Source of the DNA: Paracraurococcus lichenis
GTDB taxonomy: Bacteria > Pseudomonadota > Alphaproteobacteria > Acetobacterales > Acetobacteraceae
Assembly (NCBI RefSeq): GCF_030657435.1
Contig: NZ_JAUTWS010000003.1
Span: 1-64,000 of the forward strand
Length of the DNA stretch: 64,000 bases
Direction: 5' to 3'
The position numbers were made by a program, and so were the translations under genes. The notes under the pieces were generated by a model. That model was not told where the DNA came from. It ran no database searches and worked only from the letters and a program-made list of their open reading frames with translations. This document shows positions 33,219 through 43,158 of the stretch, in pieces. Numbering within the stretch: the stretch's first letter is position 1; every line of letters starts with the position of its first letter.

Positions 33219-34064
33219 TCACTCGCAGCCCAGCTTGTGGCTGTCCTCCTCGAAGCCCGGCAGGCCGGGCGGGCCGTAGCCGGCATAGATCTGCGTCATG
33301 GAGGAGCCGGCATCCGGCGGGCTGCCGTACCACTTCTCGTGCAGCTTCGCGAGGGTGCCGTCCTGCTTCAGGCACTCGATGACGCGGTCCACCTTGTTGC
33401 GGTAGTCCCGGCTCTCCGGCCGGAAGGCGATGCCGAAATTGCGGCCGGTATAGTCCTTGAAGGCCACCGTGATCTGCCGGTTCTGGCTGGCGGCATAGAC
33501 CGTGGTCGGGATCTCGTTGATGGCGGCGAAGGCGCGGCGGGTCAGCACGGCCTGCACGCTGTCGGGGAAGGTGTCGTAGCGCTGCACCTCGAAGCCGTAT
33601 TTCTCGGCATTCGCCGTCGCCCAGGTATCGCTGATGGTGCCGCGGTTCACCGCGATCATCTTGCCCTTGAGGTCCTCGAGCTTTGCGAGGGAATCGCTGC
33701 GGCGGGTGATGAAGCCATTGCCGGTGGCGAAGAAGGGCTCGGTGTAGAGCATCCGCTGCGCCCGCTCCTCCGTGATGTTGAGCGGGTTGGCGGTGAACTC
33801 GAAGCGCTTGGCGAACAACGCGGCGAAGAGGCCGGAGAAGTTGACGTCGACGATCTCGACGCCCGGGCGGCCGAGGCGCTTCGCGATCTCGGTCATAAGG
33901 TCCACGCCGAAGCCTTCCGGCCCGCCGGCGCCGCGCACCATCCAGGGCGCCACGCCGAAATCGGAGCCGACGACGAGCGGCTTGCCGGCGGGATGGTCCG
34001 CCTCCTGCGCCCCGGCCATCAGCGGAAGGAGGAGGGCGGCAGCCAGCAGCAGGCGTCTCGGCAC
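33219..34064 (-). CDS. Polar amino-acid ABC transporter substrate-binding protein
   Basis: The 281-residue protein has a signal peptide (PRRLLLAAALLLPLMAGAQ) and the family 3 binding-protein pattern: GFGVDLMTEIAKRLG, FEFTANPLNITEERAQRMLYTEPFF, LKGKMIAVNRGTISDTWA and VIECLKQDGTLAKLHEKWYG. It should capture a polar amino acid or a similar compound in the periplasm. I chose the GTG at 34064, which has GGAG six to seven bases upstream and gives a normal signal sequence. It heads the ABC operon next to the photosynthesis cluster. Confidence 0.9.
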   Translation of the reverse strand: MPRRLLLAAALLLPLMAGAQEADHPAGKPLVVGSDFGVAPWMVRGAGGPEGFGVDLMTEIAKRLGRPGVEIVDVNFSGLFAALFAKRFEFTANPLNITEERAQRMLYTEPFFATGNGFITRRSDSLAKLEDLKGKMIAVNRGTISDTWATANAEKYGFEVQRYDTFPDSVQAVLTRRAFAAINEIPTTVYAASQNRQITVAFKDYTGRNFGIAFRPESRDYRNKVDRVIECLKQDGTLAKLHEKWYGSPPDAGSSMTQIYAGYGPPGLPGFEEDSHKLGCE

Positions 34065-34140
34065 GGGCAGTCTCCGGAATGACTCGGCGCGCAGGGTCCG
34101 GAGGTCGGGGCGCGCCGTCAAGCCGGGGCGGCCGGGCCTT

Positions 34141-35142
34141 TCAGGCCAGGATGTCGGCCGGTGCCTCGGCACGCAGCCGGTCGCCCAGTTCCGTGCCCAG
34201 GCGCGCGGCATCCGCCGGCGCGCCCTCCACCCGGTGCCGCAGCAGGAAGGAGCCGTCGGCACGGGCGACCAGCCCCGTCAGCTCCAGCCTGCCGTCCGGC
34301 CGCAGCCGGGCATGGCCGCCGATCGGCGTGCGGCAGGAGCCGTCAAGGGCGCCCAGCAAGGCCCGCTCGGCGGTCGAGACCGCGCGCGCCTCCGGGCACT
34401 CGATGGCGGCGAGCAGGTCGCGCAACTCCCCGTCCGCCGCCCGCACCGTCACGCCGACGATGCCCTGGCCGGCGGCCGGGACCATCACCGCCGGGTCCAG
34501 CACGATCCCGGCCTCGATCTCCAGCCCCAGCCGGCGCAGGCCGGCGAGTGCCAGGAAGCTCGCGGCGAAGTCGCCGTTGCGCACGCGCGACAGCCGCGTC
34601 TGGACATTGCCGCGGATGATCTCGCAGCGCAGGTCCGGCCGCAGGTGCAGGATCTGCGACTGCCGCCGGACGGAGGCGGTGCCGACCAGCGCGCCGCGCG
34701 GGATGCAGGCCAGCGGGTCGGCCGGGTCCGGCGGGTCGCAGACGGGCCCGAGCACGATGGCGTCCCGCGCATCCTCGCGCGGCAGGGTGCAGGCGAGGAC
34801 GATGCCGGGGGGAAGCTCGGTCTCGAGGTCCTTCAGGCTGTGCACGGCGAAGTCGATCTCGCCGTCCAGCAGCGCCTCGTGGATCTCCTTGGCGAAGAGG
34901 CCCTTGCCGCCGATATCGGCGAGCCGCCGGTCCTGGATGCGGTCGCCGGCCGTGCTGATGACATGCTCGGCGAAGGCGTCCTCTCCCTTCATCACCGGGC
35001 AGAAGCCGCCGATGATCGAGAGGAAATGCCGCGTCTGCCAGAGCGCGAGCGGCGAGCCGCGCGTGCCGACGCGGAGCGGCAGGGACCGGCCCCGGCCATG
35101 CCGCGTGGCGGCGGGAGCATCGAGGGAGGCGAGGCGGCTCAT
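34141..35142 (-). CDS. hemC: Hydroxymethylbilane synthase (porphobilinogen deaminase)
   Basis: The 333-residue protein polymerises four porphobilinogens to hydroxymethylbilane, an early step shared by haem and bacteriochlorophyll synthesis. The family pattern is clear: RVGTRGSPLALWQT, IGGKGLFAKEIHEALLDGEIDFAVHSLKDLE, GTASVRRQSQI, RGNVQTRLSRV and the cofactor-cysteine segment DGSCRTPIGG. It is the last gene of a minus-strand photosynthesis operon, starting 19 bases after the bchP stop. Its expression may therefore follow pigment demand; a second housekeeping hemC elsewhere is possible but not visible here. Confidence 0.95.
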   Translation of the reverse strand: MSRLASLDAPAATRHGRGRSLPLRVGTRGSPLALWQTRHFLSIIGGFCPVMKGEDAFAEHVISTAGDRIQDRRLADIGGKGLFAKEIHEALLDGEIDFAVHSLKDLETELPPGIVLACTLPREDARDAIVLGPVCDPPDPADPLACIPRGALVGTASVRRQSQILHLRPDLRCEIIRGNVQTRLSRVRNGDFAASFLALAGLRRLGLEIEAGIVLDPAVMVPAAGQGIVGVTVRAADGELRDLLAAIECPEARAVSTAERALLGALDGSCRTPIGGHARLRPDGRLELTGLVARADGSFLLRHRVEGAPADAARLGTELGDRLRAEAPADILA

Positions 35143-35161
35143 TGGGCGGACTCCGGGGGGC

Positions 35162-36349
35162 TCAGGCGCGCGCCAGGCCGAAGAGGTGGGCGAGGTCCTT
35201 GAAGAAGATGCGGACATGCGCCATCGGGTCGCGCCGCGTCAGCTTCTTGTTCATGTAGCTCTCCCAGGTCAGGCGCTGCACATCCTTGTCCTGGCAGATG
35301 GAGACGAACTTCTCCCGCCGCTTCTCGGAGGAGTACCAGAAATACTGCATGATCCCGAGGATCCAGAAGACCCGGCCGTGCTCCTTCATGAAGCGCTTGC
35401 GGGCGAGGCCGAGGGCGCGGGCATCGCCGGTGGCGAGGCAGGCCTCGACCGCCTCGGCCGCGAACTGGCCGCCGACCATAGCGTAGTAGATCCCCTCGCC
35501 CGAGGCCGGCGCGACCACGCCGGCGGCATCGCCGGCCAGCACCACGTCGCGGCCATTGTCCCAGCGCTTCGCTGGCTTCATCGGAATCGGCGCGCCCTCG
35601 TGCCGGATCAGCCTTTGGCCGTCGAGGCCCGTGCTCTTCCGCAACTCGGCGATCGAGCCGCGCAGCGAGAAGCCCTTATGCGCGGAGCCGGTGCCGATGC
35701 TGGTCACCGGGCCATGCGGGAAGATCCAGGAATAGAAATCGGGCGAGTGCCTGCCCTGGTAGAAAACGTCGCAGCGGCGCGCATCGAAGCGGCCGGTCCG
35801 GTCGGGCGGCGATTCGATGATCTCGTGATAGGCGAAGACGCAGGGAACCTTGGCCGCGACCGGCACCTCCTGCTTCGCCACCTTCGACTTCGCGCCGTCG
35901 GCGCCGATGACGGTGCGGGCGCGCAGCCGCATCTCCCCGCCCGCCCTGGTCGCGTAGACGACGACAGCGGTGCCGTCCGCGTCGCGCTCGATCCGCTCGA
36001 AGGTCCCGATGTGGCGCTCGGCGCCTGCCTCGGCGGCACGAACCCGGAGAAACTCGTCGAAATGCTCGCGGTCCACCATGCCGACATAGCCATTGCCCTC
36101 GATCGGCATGTCCACCTCCCGCGCCGAGGGGGCGATCATGCGGGCCGCATTGATGCGGGCGACGATCAGGTGATCGGGGATGGCGAAGTCGCGGATCAGG
36201 CGCGGCGGGATGGCGCCGCCGCAGGGCTTGATGCGGCCGGCCTTGTCGAGCAGCGCGACATGCCGGCCGGCCCGGGCCAGGTGCTCCGCCGCGGTGGCGC
36301 CGGAGGGGCCGCCGCCTACCACCACGACATCGAAGGTCTCGGTCGTCAT
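35162..36349 (-). CDS. bchP: Geranylgeranyl (bacterio)chlorophyll reductase
   Basis: The 395-residue flavoprotein reduces the geranylgeranyl tail of bacteriochlorophyll to phytyl. It has the FAD-binding GGGPSGATAAEHLARAG near residue 11, IKPCGGAIPPRLI typical of BchP/ChlP, and GDAAGVVAPASGEGIYYAM in the second FAD motif. A family-specific tail contains YFWYSSEKRREKFVSICQDKDVQRLTW. GGGAG lies six bases before the ATG. Eleven bases separate it from the PucC-like gene, and hemC follows. Confidence 0.95.
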   Translation of the reverse strand: MTTETFDVVVVGGGPSGATAAEHLARAGRHVALLDKAGRIKPCGGAIPPRLIRDFAIPDHLIVARINAARMIAPSAREVDMPIEGNGYVGMVDREHFDEFLRVRAAEAGAERHIGTFERIERDADGTAVVVYATRAGGEMRLRARTVIGADGAKSKVAKQEVPVAAKVPCVFAYHEIIESPPDRTGRFDARRCDVFYQGRHSPDFYSWIFPHGPVTSIGTGSAHKGFSLRGSIAELRKSTGLDGQRLIRHEGAPIPMKPAKRWDNGRDVVLAGDAAGVVAPASGEGIYYAMVGGQFAAEAVEACLATGDARALGLARKRFMKEHGRVFWILGIMQYFWYSSEKRREKFVSICQDKDVQRLTWESYMNKKLTRRDPMAHVRIFFKDLAHLFGLARA

Positions 36350-36360
36350 CGTCGGTCTCC

Positions 36361-37734
36361 CTAGGGGCGGGACGGCGCCAGCGCGCCAAGGCCGGCCATG
36401 GCCGGGGCCGCGCGGCTGATGCGCGTGGCGAGCAGGGCGGAGACGAGGAAGAGCAGCGCCTCTCCGGCGAAGACCGCGCCATAGGCGAGGCCCGGCGAGG
36501 CGATCAGGCTGCGCGCCAGGTCGGATGCCGCGGCGCCGGCGAGGCCACCGAGGCCGAAGGCGATGGCCTGGGCCGCGCCCCAGAGCCCGACGCGCATGCC
36601 TTCGCGGTTGTCGCGACCCTTACCGGCAAGCTGCATCATGGTGGCGATGGCCGCCGCGGCGAAGGCGCCATTGGCGATGCCGAGCGCGACATAGGCGGCC
36701 TTCAGCGGGAAGCCGGGCCCGACCGTGCCGGCCGCCGCCAGCACCGCCAGCGCGGCGGCGGAGGCGAGGCAGCCGCCGATGGTCCAGGCGCGCAGGTTGC
36801 CGAAGCGCTCCCCGCCCAGCCCGCCGCCGAGCGCGGCGAGGATCATGCCGAGGAAGACGCCCATGTGCTGGGAGGAGGCGAGCCTCGTCGTCTCGCCGAG
36901 CGAGAGGCCGAAGACCTGGCCGCCGAAGGGCTCCAGGATCAGGTCCTGCGCCGAATAGGCCAGCATGGAGACGAAGACGAAGACGGTGAAGCGCCGCGCC
37001 GCCGGCTCCGCCCAGACCTGCGCCAGCGCCTCGCGGAAGCTGCCCTTCGGCGCCGGCAGCGACCCGGCGGCGGGCGCCGCCGGCTCCATGCCCCAGACCG
37101 CGAGCAGGGTGACGAGCATGACGATGGCGCAGACCGTACCGGTCACGGCGAGGAGGCGCTGCGGCGAATAGGGGTCGAGGAAGCGGCCGGCGACCGCCGT
37201 CGTGACGACGAAGCCCGCGATCATCATCAGCCAGACGATGGTCGCCGCCGGCGCCCGCCGCTGCGGCGCGACGCGCGTGGCGAGCAGCGCGAGCAGCGAG
37301 GTACCGGCCGCCCCGACCCCCGCGCCGACCAGGAGGAAGGCGAGCACGGCAAGCGCCAGGCCGAGCCCGAGGCTCTCGGCCATGACAGCCGTCGCCGCCG
37401 CGGCGCCGAGGCCGCCGAGCGCGAGCACCGCGATGCCGCCGATGATCCAGGGCGTCCGCCGCCCGCCGCGGTCGGAGCCATGCCCCATGGCCGGCCGCGA
37501 GAGCTGCACCGCATAGTGCAGCGCCACCAGCAGGCCGGGGATGGTCGCGGGCAGCGCGAGTTCCACCACCATGACGCGGTTGATGGCGGAGGTCGTCAGC
37601 ACCACCACGGCGCCGAGCGCGGTCTGCACCAGGCCGAGCCGGACGATGCCCAGCCAGCCGATGGGAGCGGCTGAATCTTGGCGCGGCCGATTCACGCTGC
37701 GGGCCTTCGGCCCTCCGCGATCGGACGCGCTCAC
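36361..37734 (-). CDS. PucC-like (BCD family) MFS permease
   Basis: The 457-residue protein has about twelve membrane helices and belongs to the bacteriochlorophyll delivery family, which helps assemble light-harvesting complexes. It lies between bchG and bchP, the place of the PucC-like gene in many clusters. Landmarks are NRVMVVELALPATIPGLLVALHYAVQLSRP and YSAQDLILEPFGGQVFGLSLGETTRL. The GTG start overlaps bchG by four bases. The first about 20 residues (SASDRGGPKARSVNRP) come from the palindromic element shared with the CoA-transferase at 7526 and precede the first helix. Confidence 0.88.
   Translation of the reverse strand: MSASDRGGPKARSVNRPRQDSAAPIGWLGIVRLGLVQTALGAVVVLTTSAINRVMVVELALPATIPGLLVALHYAVQLSRPAMGHGSDRGGRRTPWIIGGIAVLALGGLGAAAATAVMAESLGLGLALAVLAFLLVGAGVGAAGTSLLALLATRVAPQRRAPAATIVWLMMIAGFVVTTAVAGRFLDPYSPQRLLAVTGTVCAIVMLVTLLAVWGMEPAAPAAGSLPAPKGSFREALAQVWAEPAARRFTVFVFVSMLAYSAQDLILEPFGGQVFGLSLGETTRLASSQHMGVFLGMILAALGGGLGGERFGNLRAWTIGGCLASAAALAVLAAAGTVGPGFPLKAAYVALGIANGAFAAAAIATMMQLAGKGRDNREGMRVGLWGAAQAIAFGLGGLAGAAASDLARSLIASPGLAYGAVFAGEALLFLVSALLATRISRAAPAMAGLGALAPSRP
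37687..37726. repeat. Palindromic element inside the PucC-like reading frame (copy 2)
   Basis: On the minus strand the outer arms GTCCGATCGCGGAG and GCAGCGTGAATCGG match those at 7531-7609, and a short inner stem (GGGCC with GGCCC, loop GAA) replaces the 11-bp palindrome of the other copy. The two copies lie in unrelated genes near their start codons and give the same peptide core (SDRG, then ARSVNRP). Confidence 0.8.
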
Positions 37735-38621
37735 GGCAGCACCGCCGGGCGGAGCGCGAAGGCGGTGACCAGCATGCCGAGCACGTAGAGCGTCGTGCCC
37801 GTGCCGTTGTACCAGGGCGCCTTCTCCTTGGGCTGCGCCAGCAGCACGCGCATCAGCGCGAGCTGGGCCAGCAGCGAGGCGGCGATCGCCGCGGCATGCC
37901 AGGGCGCGCCCCATTTGAGCAGCAGCCCGACCACGACAACCTGCGGCGCCGCCATCAGCCCGCAGGCGAGCTGCGCCGCGCGCTCCACGCCGAGCTGGAC
38001 GGGGAGGGAGCGGATGCCGGTGCGCCGGTCGCCTTCCACCGCCTTGAAGTCGTTCAGCGTCATGATGCCGATGGCGCCGAAGCTGTAGAGCCCGGCCATG
38101 GCCAGCACCCGCGCGTCCGGTGCGCCGGCGCTCATTACGGCGGCGCCGGTGATCCAGGGCAGGCCCTCGTAGCAGGCGGCGCAGGCGCTCGAGCCGAGCC
38201 AGCCGTCGCGCTTGAGGCGCAGCGGCGGCGCGGAATAGGCCCAGGCCAGCGCCAGGCCGACCACCGTCGCGGCGAAGCCCCAGGGACCGAGGATGGTGGC
38301 GACCAGCAGCGATACCAGGGTCCAGATCACCGCGATCCGGAAGCCCCAGTCGCCCGGGATGCGGCCGGAGGGGATGGGCCGGTGGGGCTCGTTGATCGCG
38401 TCCACATCCCGGTCGTACCAGTCGTTGATCGCCTGGCTGGTGCCGCAGACCAGCGGCCCGGCGATCAGCAGCCCCGCCGCGATCAGGTGCCATCGTCCCT
38501 CGCCGCCGAGGCCGGAGGAGACGATGCCGCAGGAATAGGCCCAGACCGGCGCGAACCAGGTGACCGGCTTCAGCAGCTCGAGGCAGGCGGACAGGGCCGG
38601 GCGCGCGACGGTGGCACTCAT
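37731..38621 (-). CDS. bchG: Bacteriochlorophyll synthase
   Basis: The 296-residue membrane prenyltransferase esterifies bacteriochlorophyllide a with geranylgeranyl (or phytyl) diphosphate. It has the UbiA-family Mg-diphosphate motif NDWYDRDVDAINEP at residues 66-79 and the second Asp motif LNDFKAVEGDRRTGIRSLP. About eight membrane helices are evident. The gene starts six bases after the ppsR stop and overlaps the PucC-like gene, placing it in the ppsR-bchG-pucC-like-bchP order common in alphaproteobacterial clusters. Confidence 0.95.
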   Translation of the reverse strand: MSATVARPALSACLELLKPVTWFAPVWAYSCGIVSSGLGGEGRWHLIAAGLLIAGPLVCGTSQAINDWYDRDVDAINEPHRPIPSGRIPGDWGFRIAVIWTLVSLLVATILGPWGFAATVVGLALAWAYSAPPLRLKRDGWLGSSACAACYEGLPWITGAAVMSAGAPDARVLAMAGLYSFGAIGIMTLNDFKAVEGDRRTGIRSLPVQLGVERAAQLACGLMAAPQVVVVGLLLKWGAPWHAAAIAASLLAQLALMRVLLAQPKEKAPWYNGTGTTLYVLGMLVTAFALRPAVLP

Positions 38622-38627
38622 GGGCGT

Positions 38628-40058
38628 CTATCCCTGGTCTGATCCATCGGCCGGCAGGTCGCCAAGGCCGTAGCGCCGCAGCTTCACGTAGAGGCTCTGG
38701 CGGCTGAGCCCGAGCATCTCCGCGGCCGAGGCGCGGTTGTCGCCGGTCAGCTCCAGCGCCGCCTCGATGCAGAGCCGCTCGATGACATCGGTCGCCTCCC
38801 GCACCAGGTCCTTCAGCGGCACCTGGCCGATCAGCTCGGTGAGCTGCTCGACGGAGCGGGGCGCCCGGCTGGCGGCGCGCGAGGGCGGGGCGACGCGGGG
38901 GCCGACATCGCGGATGGCGAAGCCGAAGCAGGGCCCGACGCCGTTCATGACGGAGACGGCGGAGATCTCGACCTCGGTGGTCGCGCCGAACTCGCCGCGG
39001 AGCGTGGTGGCGAAGAGCCGCACCGGGCCGCGCTGGCGGAGGCTCGCCGTCAGCACCTCCAGCTCCACGCCGGGCTGGCCCAGCCAGCGCTCCAGCGGCT
39101 CGCCGACCGCCTGGTCCTCGTTGGCGAGCTGCGTCATGTCGAGGAAGGCGGCATTCGCCGTCATGATGCGGCCGTCCTGCCCGGTGACGACGAAGGCGTC
39201 GGGCACGGATTCGACCAGCTTCAGCAGCTTCGACTTGGCCTTGGGCAGCAGGATCGCGCTGGCATCCCCGGTCGGGATGCCGAGGCGGATCAGCAGGTAG
39301 GTCGTGTTCTCCTGCCGAAAGGGCGAGGCGGAGACGAGGACGTCCTTGCCGTCCTCCTCCATCTGCGCCCGGACCTCGTCGGCCCGGCCGGTGGCGCGGA
39401 CGCCGGCCAGCAGCAGCTCCACCGCCTCCCGCCCCTTGGCGTCGAAGAGATCGAGGAACTCCCGCCCCTGCGGCCGCCGCGGCGTGCGGCCGAGCAGCCG
39501 GTCGGCCGCCTGGTTCGTCTCCGTCACCTTCTGCGCGGCGGTGTCGAGGATCAGCACGGGATCGGACCAGAGCTGGAAGAGCATGCGGTAGCGAGTCTCG
39601 GCGTTCCGCAACCGGGAGTAGTCTCGGTCGAGCGATTGCTGCGCCTCCAGCAGCCGCTGCTGCAGCGCCGAGAGCTGGCGGAGGTCGCGCCCGAAGGCGA
39701 TGGCCCGGCCGCCGTCACCGAGCCGTACCGCGGAGAAGAGGATGGGGACGGAACTGCCGCGCGCCGCCAGCAGGTTGACATGGCGCCATGGCCGGGCGCC
39801 CGTGCCGCCGGCCTCCTGCAGCAGCGACTCGACCTTGGCGCGGCTGTCCGGGGCGACCGTTTCGGGCCAGGGCCTGCCGAGCCAGGCCTCCTGACCAGCC
39901 AGCTCCTGCGCCAGGCTCTCGCTGTTGAAGGCGACGTCGCGCACCGCGCCGGCCGCATCGACGATGATGGCGACATCCGCGGCCGCGGCGATCAGGCTCG
40001 CCGCGGCTTCCGCATCGAGGTCGCCGAGCGACGTCTTCGGGGCTTTGAACGCCTTCAC
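38628..40058 (-). CDS. ppsR: Photosynthesis repressor PpsR/CrtJ
   Basis: The 476-residue protein has an N-terminal PAS-like region, a coiled-coil-like linker (about 128-157, LQQRLLEAQQSLDRDYSRLR), two central PAS domains and a C-terminal Fis-type helix-turn-helix (NRASAAEMLGLSRQSLYVKLRRYG, about 441-464). PpsR/CrtJ binds TGT-N12-ACA and represses pigment and puc genes in air. Only two cysteines occur, Cys377 and Cys430, the latter just before the helix-turn-helix as in CrtJ Cys420. There is no cysteine in the region of CrtJ Cys249. The start is a GTG. Confidence 0.95.
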   Translation of the reverse strand: MKAFKAPKTSLGDLDAEAAASLIAAAADVAIIVDAAGAVRDVAFNSESLAQELAGQEAWLGRPWPETVAPDSRAKVESLLQEAGGTGARPWRHVNLLAARGSSVPILFSAVRLGDGGRAIAFGRDLRQLSALQQRLLEAQQSLDRDYSRLRNAETRYRMLFQLWSDPVLILDTAAQKVTETNQAADRLLGRTPRRPQGREFLDLFDAKGREAVELLLAGVRATGRADEVRAQMEEDGKDVLVSASPFRQENTTYLLIRLGIPTGDASAILLPKAKSKLLKLVESVPDAFVVTGQDGRIMTANAAFLDMTQLANEDQAVGEPLERWLGQPGVELEVLTASLRQRGPVRLFATTLRGEFGATTEVEISAVSVMNGVGPCFGFAIRDVGPRVAPPSRAASRAPRSVEQLTELIGQVPLKDLVREATDVIERLCIEAALELTGDNRASAAEMLGLSRQSLYVKLRRYGLGDLPADGSDQG

Positions 40059-40115
40059 GAGAGCAGATTTCCTTTTCGGCTGAGGGATTTATCCTCCTCT
40101 TGATGGCCATCTAGC

Positions 40116-41036
40116 TCAGTCCCGGCGCGTCAACAATGAGAGCAGGCGCTCGGCCTGCAGGATGGCGTGGTTGCCGTCGCTCGCCGTCGCGTCCGCCCCG
40201 ACCAGCGCGACGTGCTCCGGCTGCCCGGCGAAGAGCGGCCCGCCCACCATGATCCCGGCATCGCCGTTCAGCAGGCTGCGCCGCACGGTGCGGATCCAGC
40301 CCGCGATCGCGTCCAGCCGCGCCGTGGTGCTGGCGGAGATGCCGATCACCTCGAACCTCTGCCGGCGGACGAGGCCGGCAAAGTCCCGGCTGCTGCGCGG
40401 CGGCGGGTCCCAGACCGACCAGCCGGCACGGCGGAAGAAGCCCGCCAGCATGTCGCGCCCGAAGCTGTGCTGCTCGCCCGGCGGCAGGACCAGCAGGATG
40501 CGGCGCGGCTGCGCCGGCGGGCGGACCTCCTGCAGGAACTCCGCCATGCCGTCGCGGAGCGTATGCTGCAGCCGCAGCAGGCCGAGCGTCACGGTGCCGA
40601 AATCGCAGCGGTCCTCCTCCCAGGCGCGGCCGAGCGCGCGGGCGGCGGGGGCGAGCAGGTCGAGGAAGATGCGCCCGATCGGCACGCCGCGGCCGCGCAG
40701 CGCCACCACCAGCTGCGCGATGCCGTCGCGGTCGTCGCGGGTCAGCAGGCCGAACAGCGCCTCGGCGTCCCCGGCCGTGGGGGCGGCCTCGCGCGGCGCA
40801 TCCGGCCCGGGCAGCACGGCCCTGGAGGCGCCGCGCGCGAGCAGCAGGCGCGGCAGCACCGCATCCTCGATGGCGCGCAGGAGCGCCGCCTGCCGGTCTG
40901 CGGCATGGTCGGGACCGGGCGGCGGCGTGGCTGCGGCGAGCGGAAGGAGGCCGGCGACGGGGAGGAAGAGCCGCGCCTGGACGGACGGGTCGTCCGCCCC
41001 GTGCCTCGCTATGGCGCTCTGTCCCAAGGCGACCAT
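40116..41036 (-). CDS. aerR: AerR/PpaA antirepressor
   Basis: The 306-residue protein matches the AerR/PpaA family, which binds cobalamin and modulates PpsR/CrtJ with light. A helical region with WEEDRCDFGTVTLGLLRLQ precedes a B12-binding Rossmann half with GEQHSFG at 187-193, close to the canonical (D/E)xHxxG motif. I chose the ATG at 41036, preceded by GGGGAG; an in-frame TTG 54 bases upstream lacks a ribosome site. The gene is divergent from bchF with PpsR-like sites between them and upstream of ppsR on the same strand. Confidence 0.9.
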   Translation of the reverse strand: MVALGQSAIARHGADDPSVQARLFLPVAGLLPLAAATPPPGPDHAADRQAALLRAIEDAVLPRLLLARGASRAVLPGPDAPREAAPTAGDAEALFGLLTRDDRDGIAQLVVALRGRGVPIGRIFLDLLAPAARALGRAWEEDRCDFGTVTLGLLRLQHTLRDGMAEFLQEVRPPAQPRRILLVLPPGEQHSFGRDMLAGFFRRAGWSVWDPPPRSSRDFAGLVRRQRFEVIGISASTTARLDAIAGWIRTVRRSLLNGDAGIMVGGPLFAGQPEHVALVGADATASDGNHAILQAERLLSLLTRRD

Positions 41037-41081
41037 GGGCTTCTCCCCGTTGCGGGTTTTATCCGCCCATTGATCAATCGA

Positions 41082-41115
41082 TGTCAACAATACCTTACGT
41101 CAATCGCACTTGACA
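41082..41115. promoter_or_regulatory. Two tandem PpsR-like sites between aerR and bchF
   Basis: Site 1 is TGT-N12-ACG at 41082-41099; site 2 is CGT-N12-ACA at 41098-41115. Each matches the TGT-N12-ACA PpsR/CrtJ consensus with one mismatch and keeps the flanking GTCA/TGAC symmetry. They touch end to end, spaced 16 bases, and site 2 ends in TTGACA, a perfect -35 hexamer (41110-41115) for bchF. A weak TAGCCT-like -10 follows at about 18 bases. Repression by occlusion is the inferred role. Confidence 0.7.
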
Positions 41116-41156
41116 CTTGAGAAGCGGGGGAATTAGCCTTCCCGTCAGCGAGATGA

Positions 41157-43154
<1,998 letters not shown>

Positions 43155-43158
43155 CGCC

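Noticed and set aside
41068..41088. FNR-like site (TTGATCAA) near the aerR start
   Set aside because: The half-sites overlap and do not have the TTGAT-N4-ATCAA spacing, so it is only a short palindrome.
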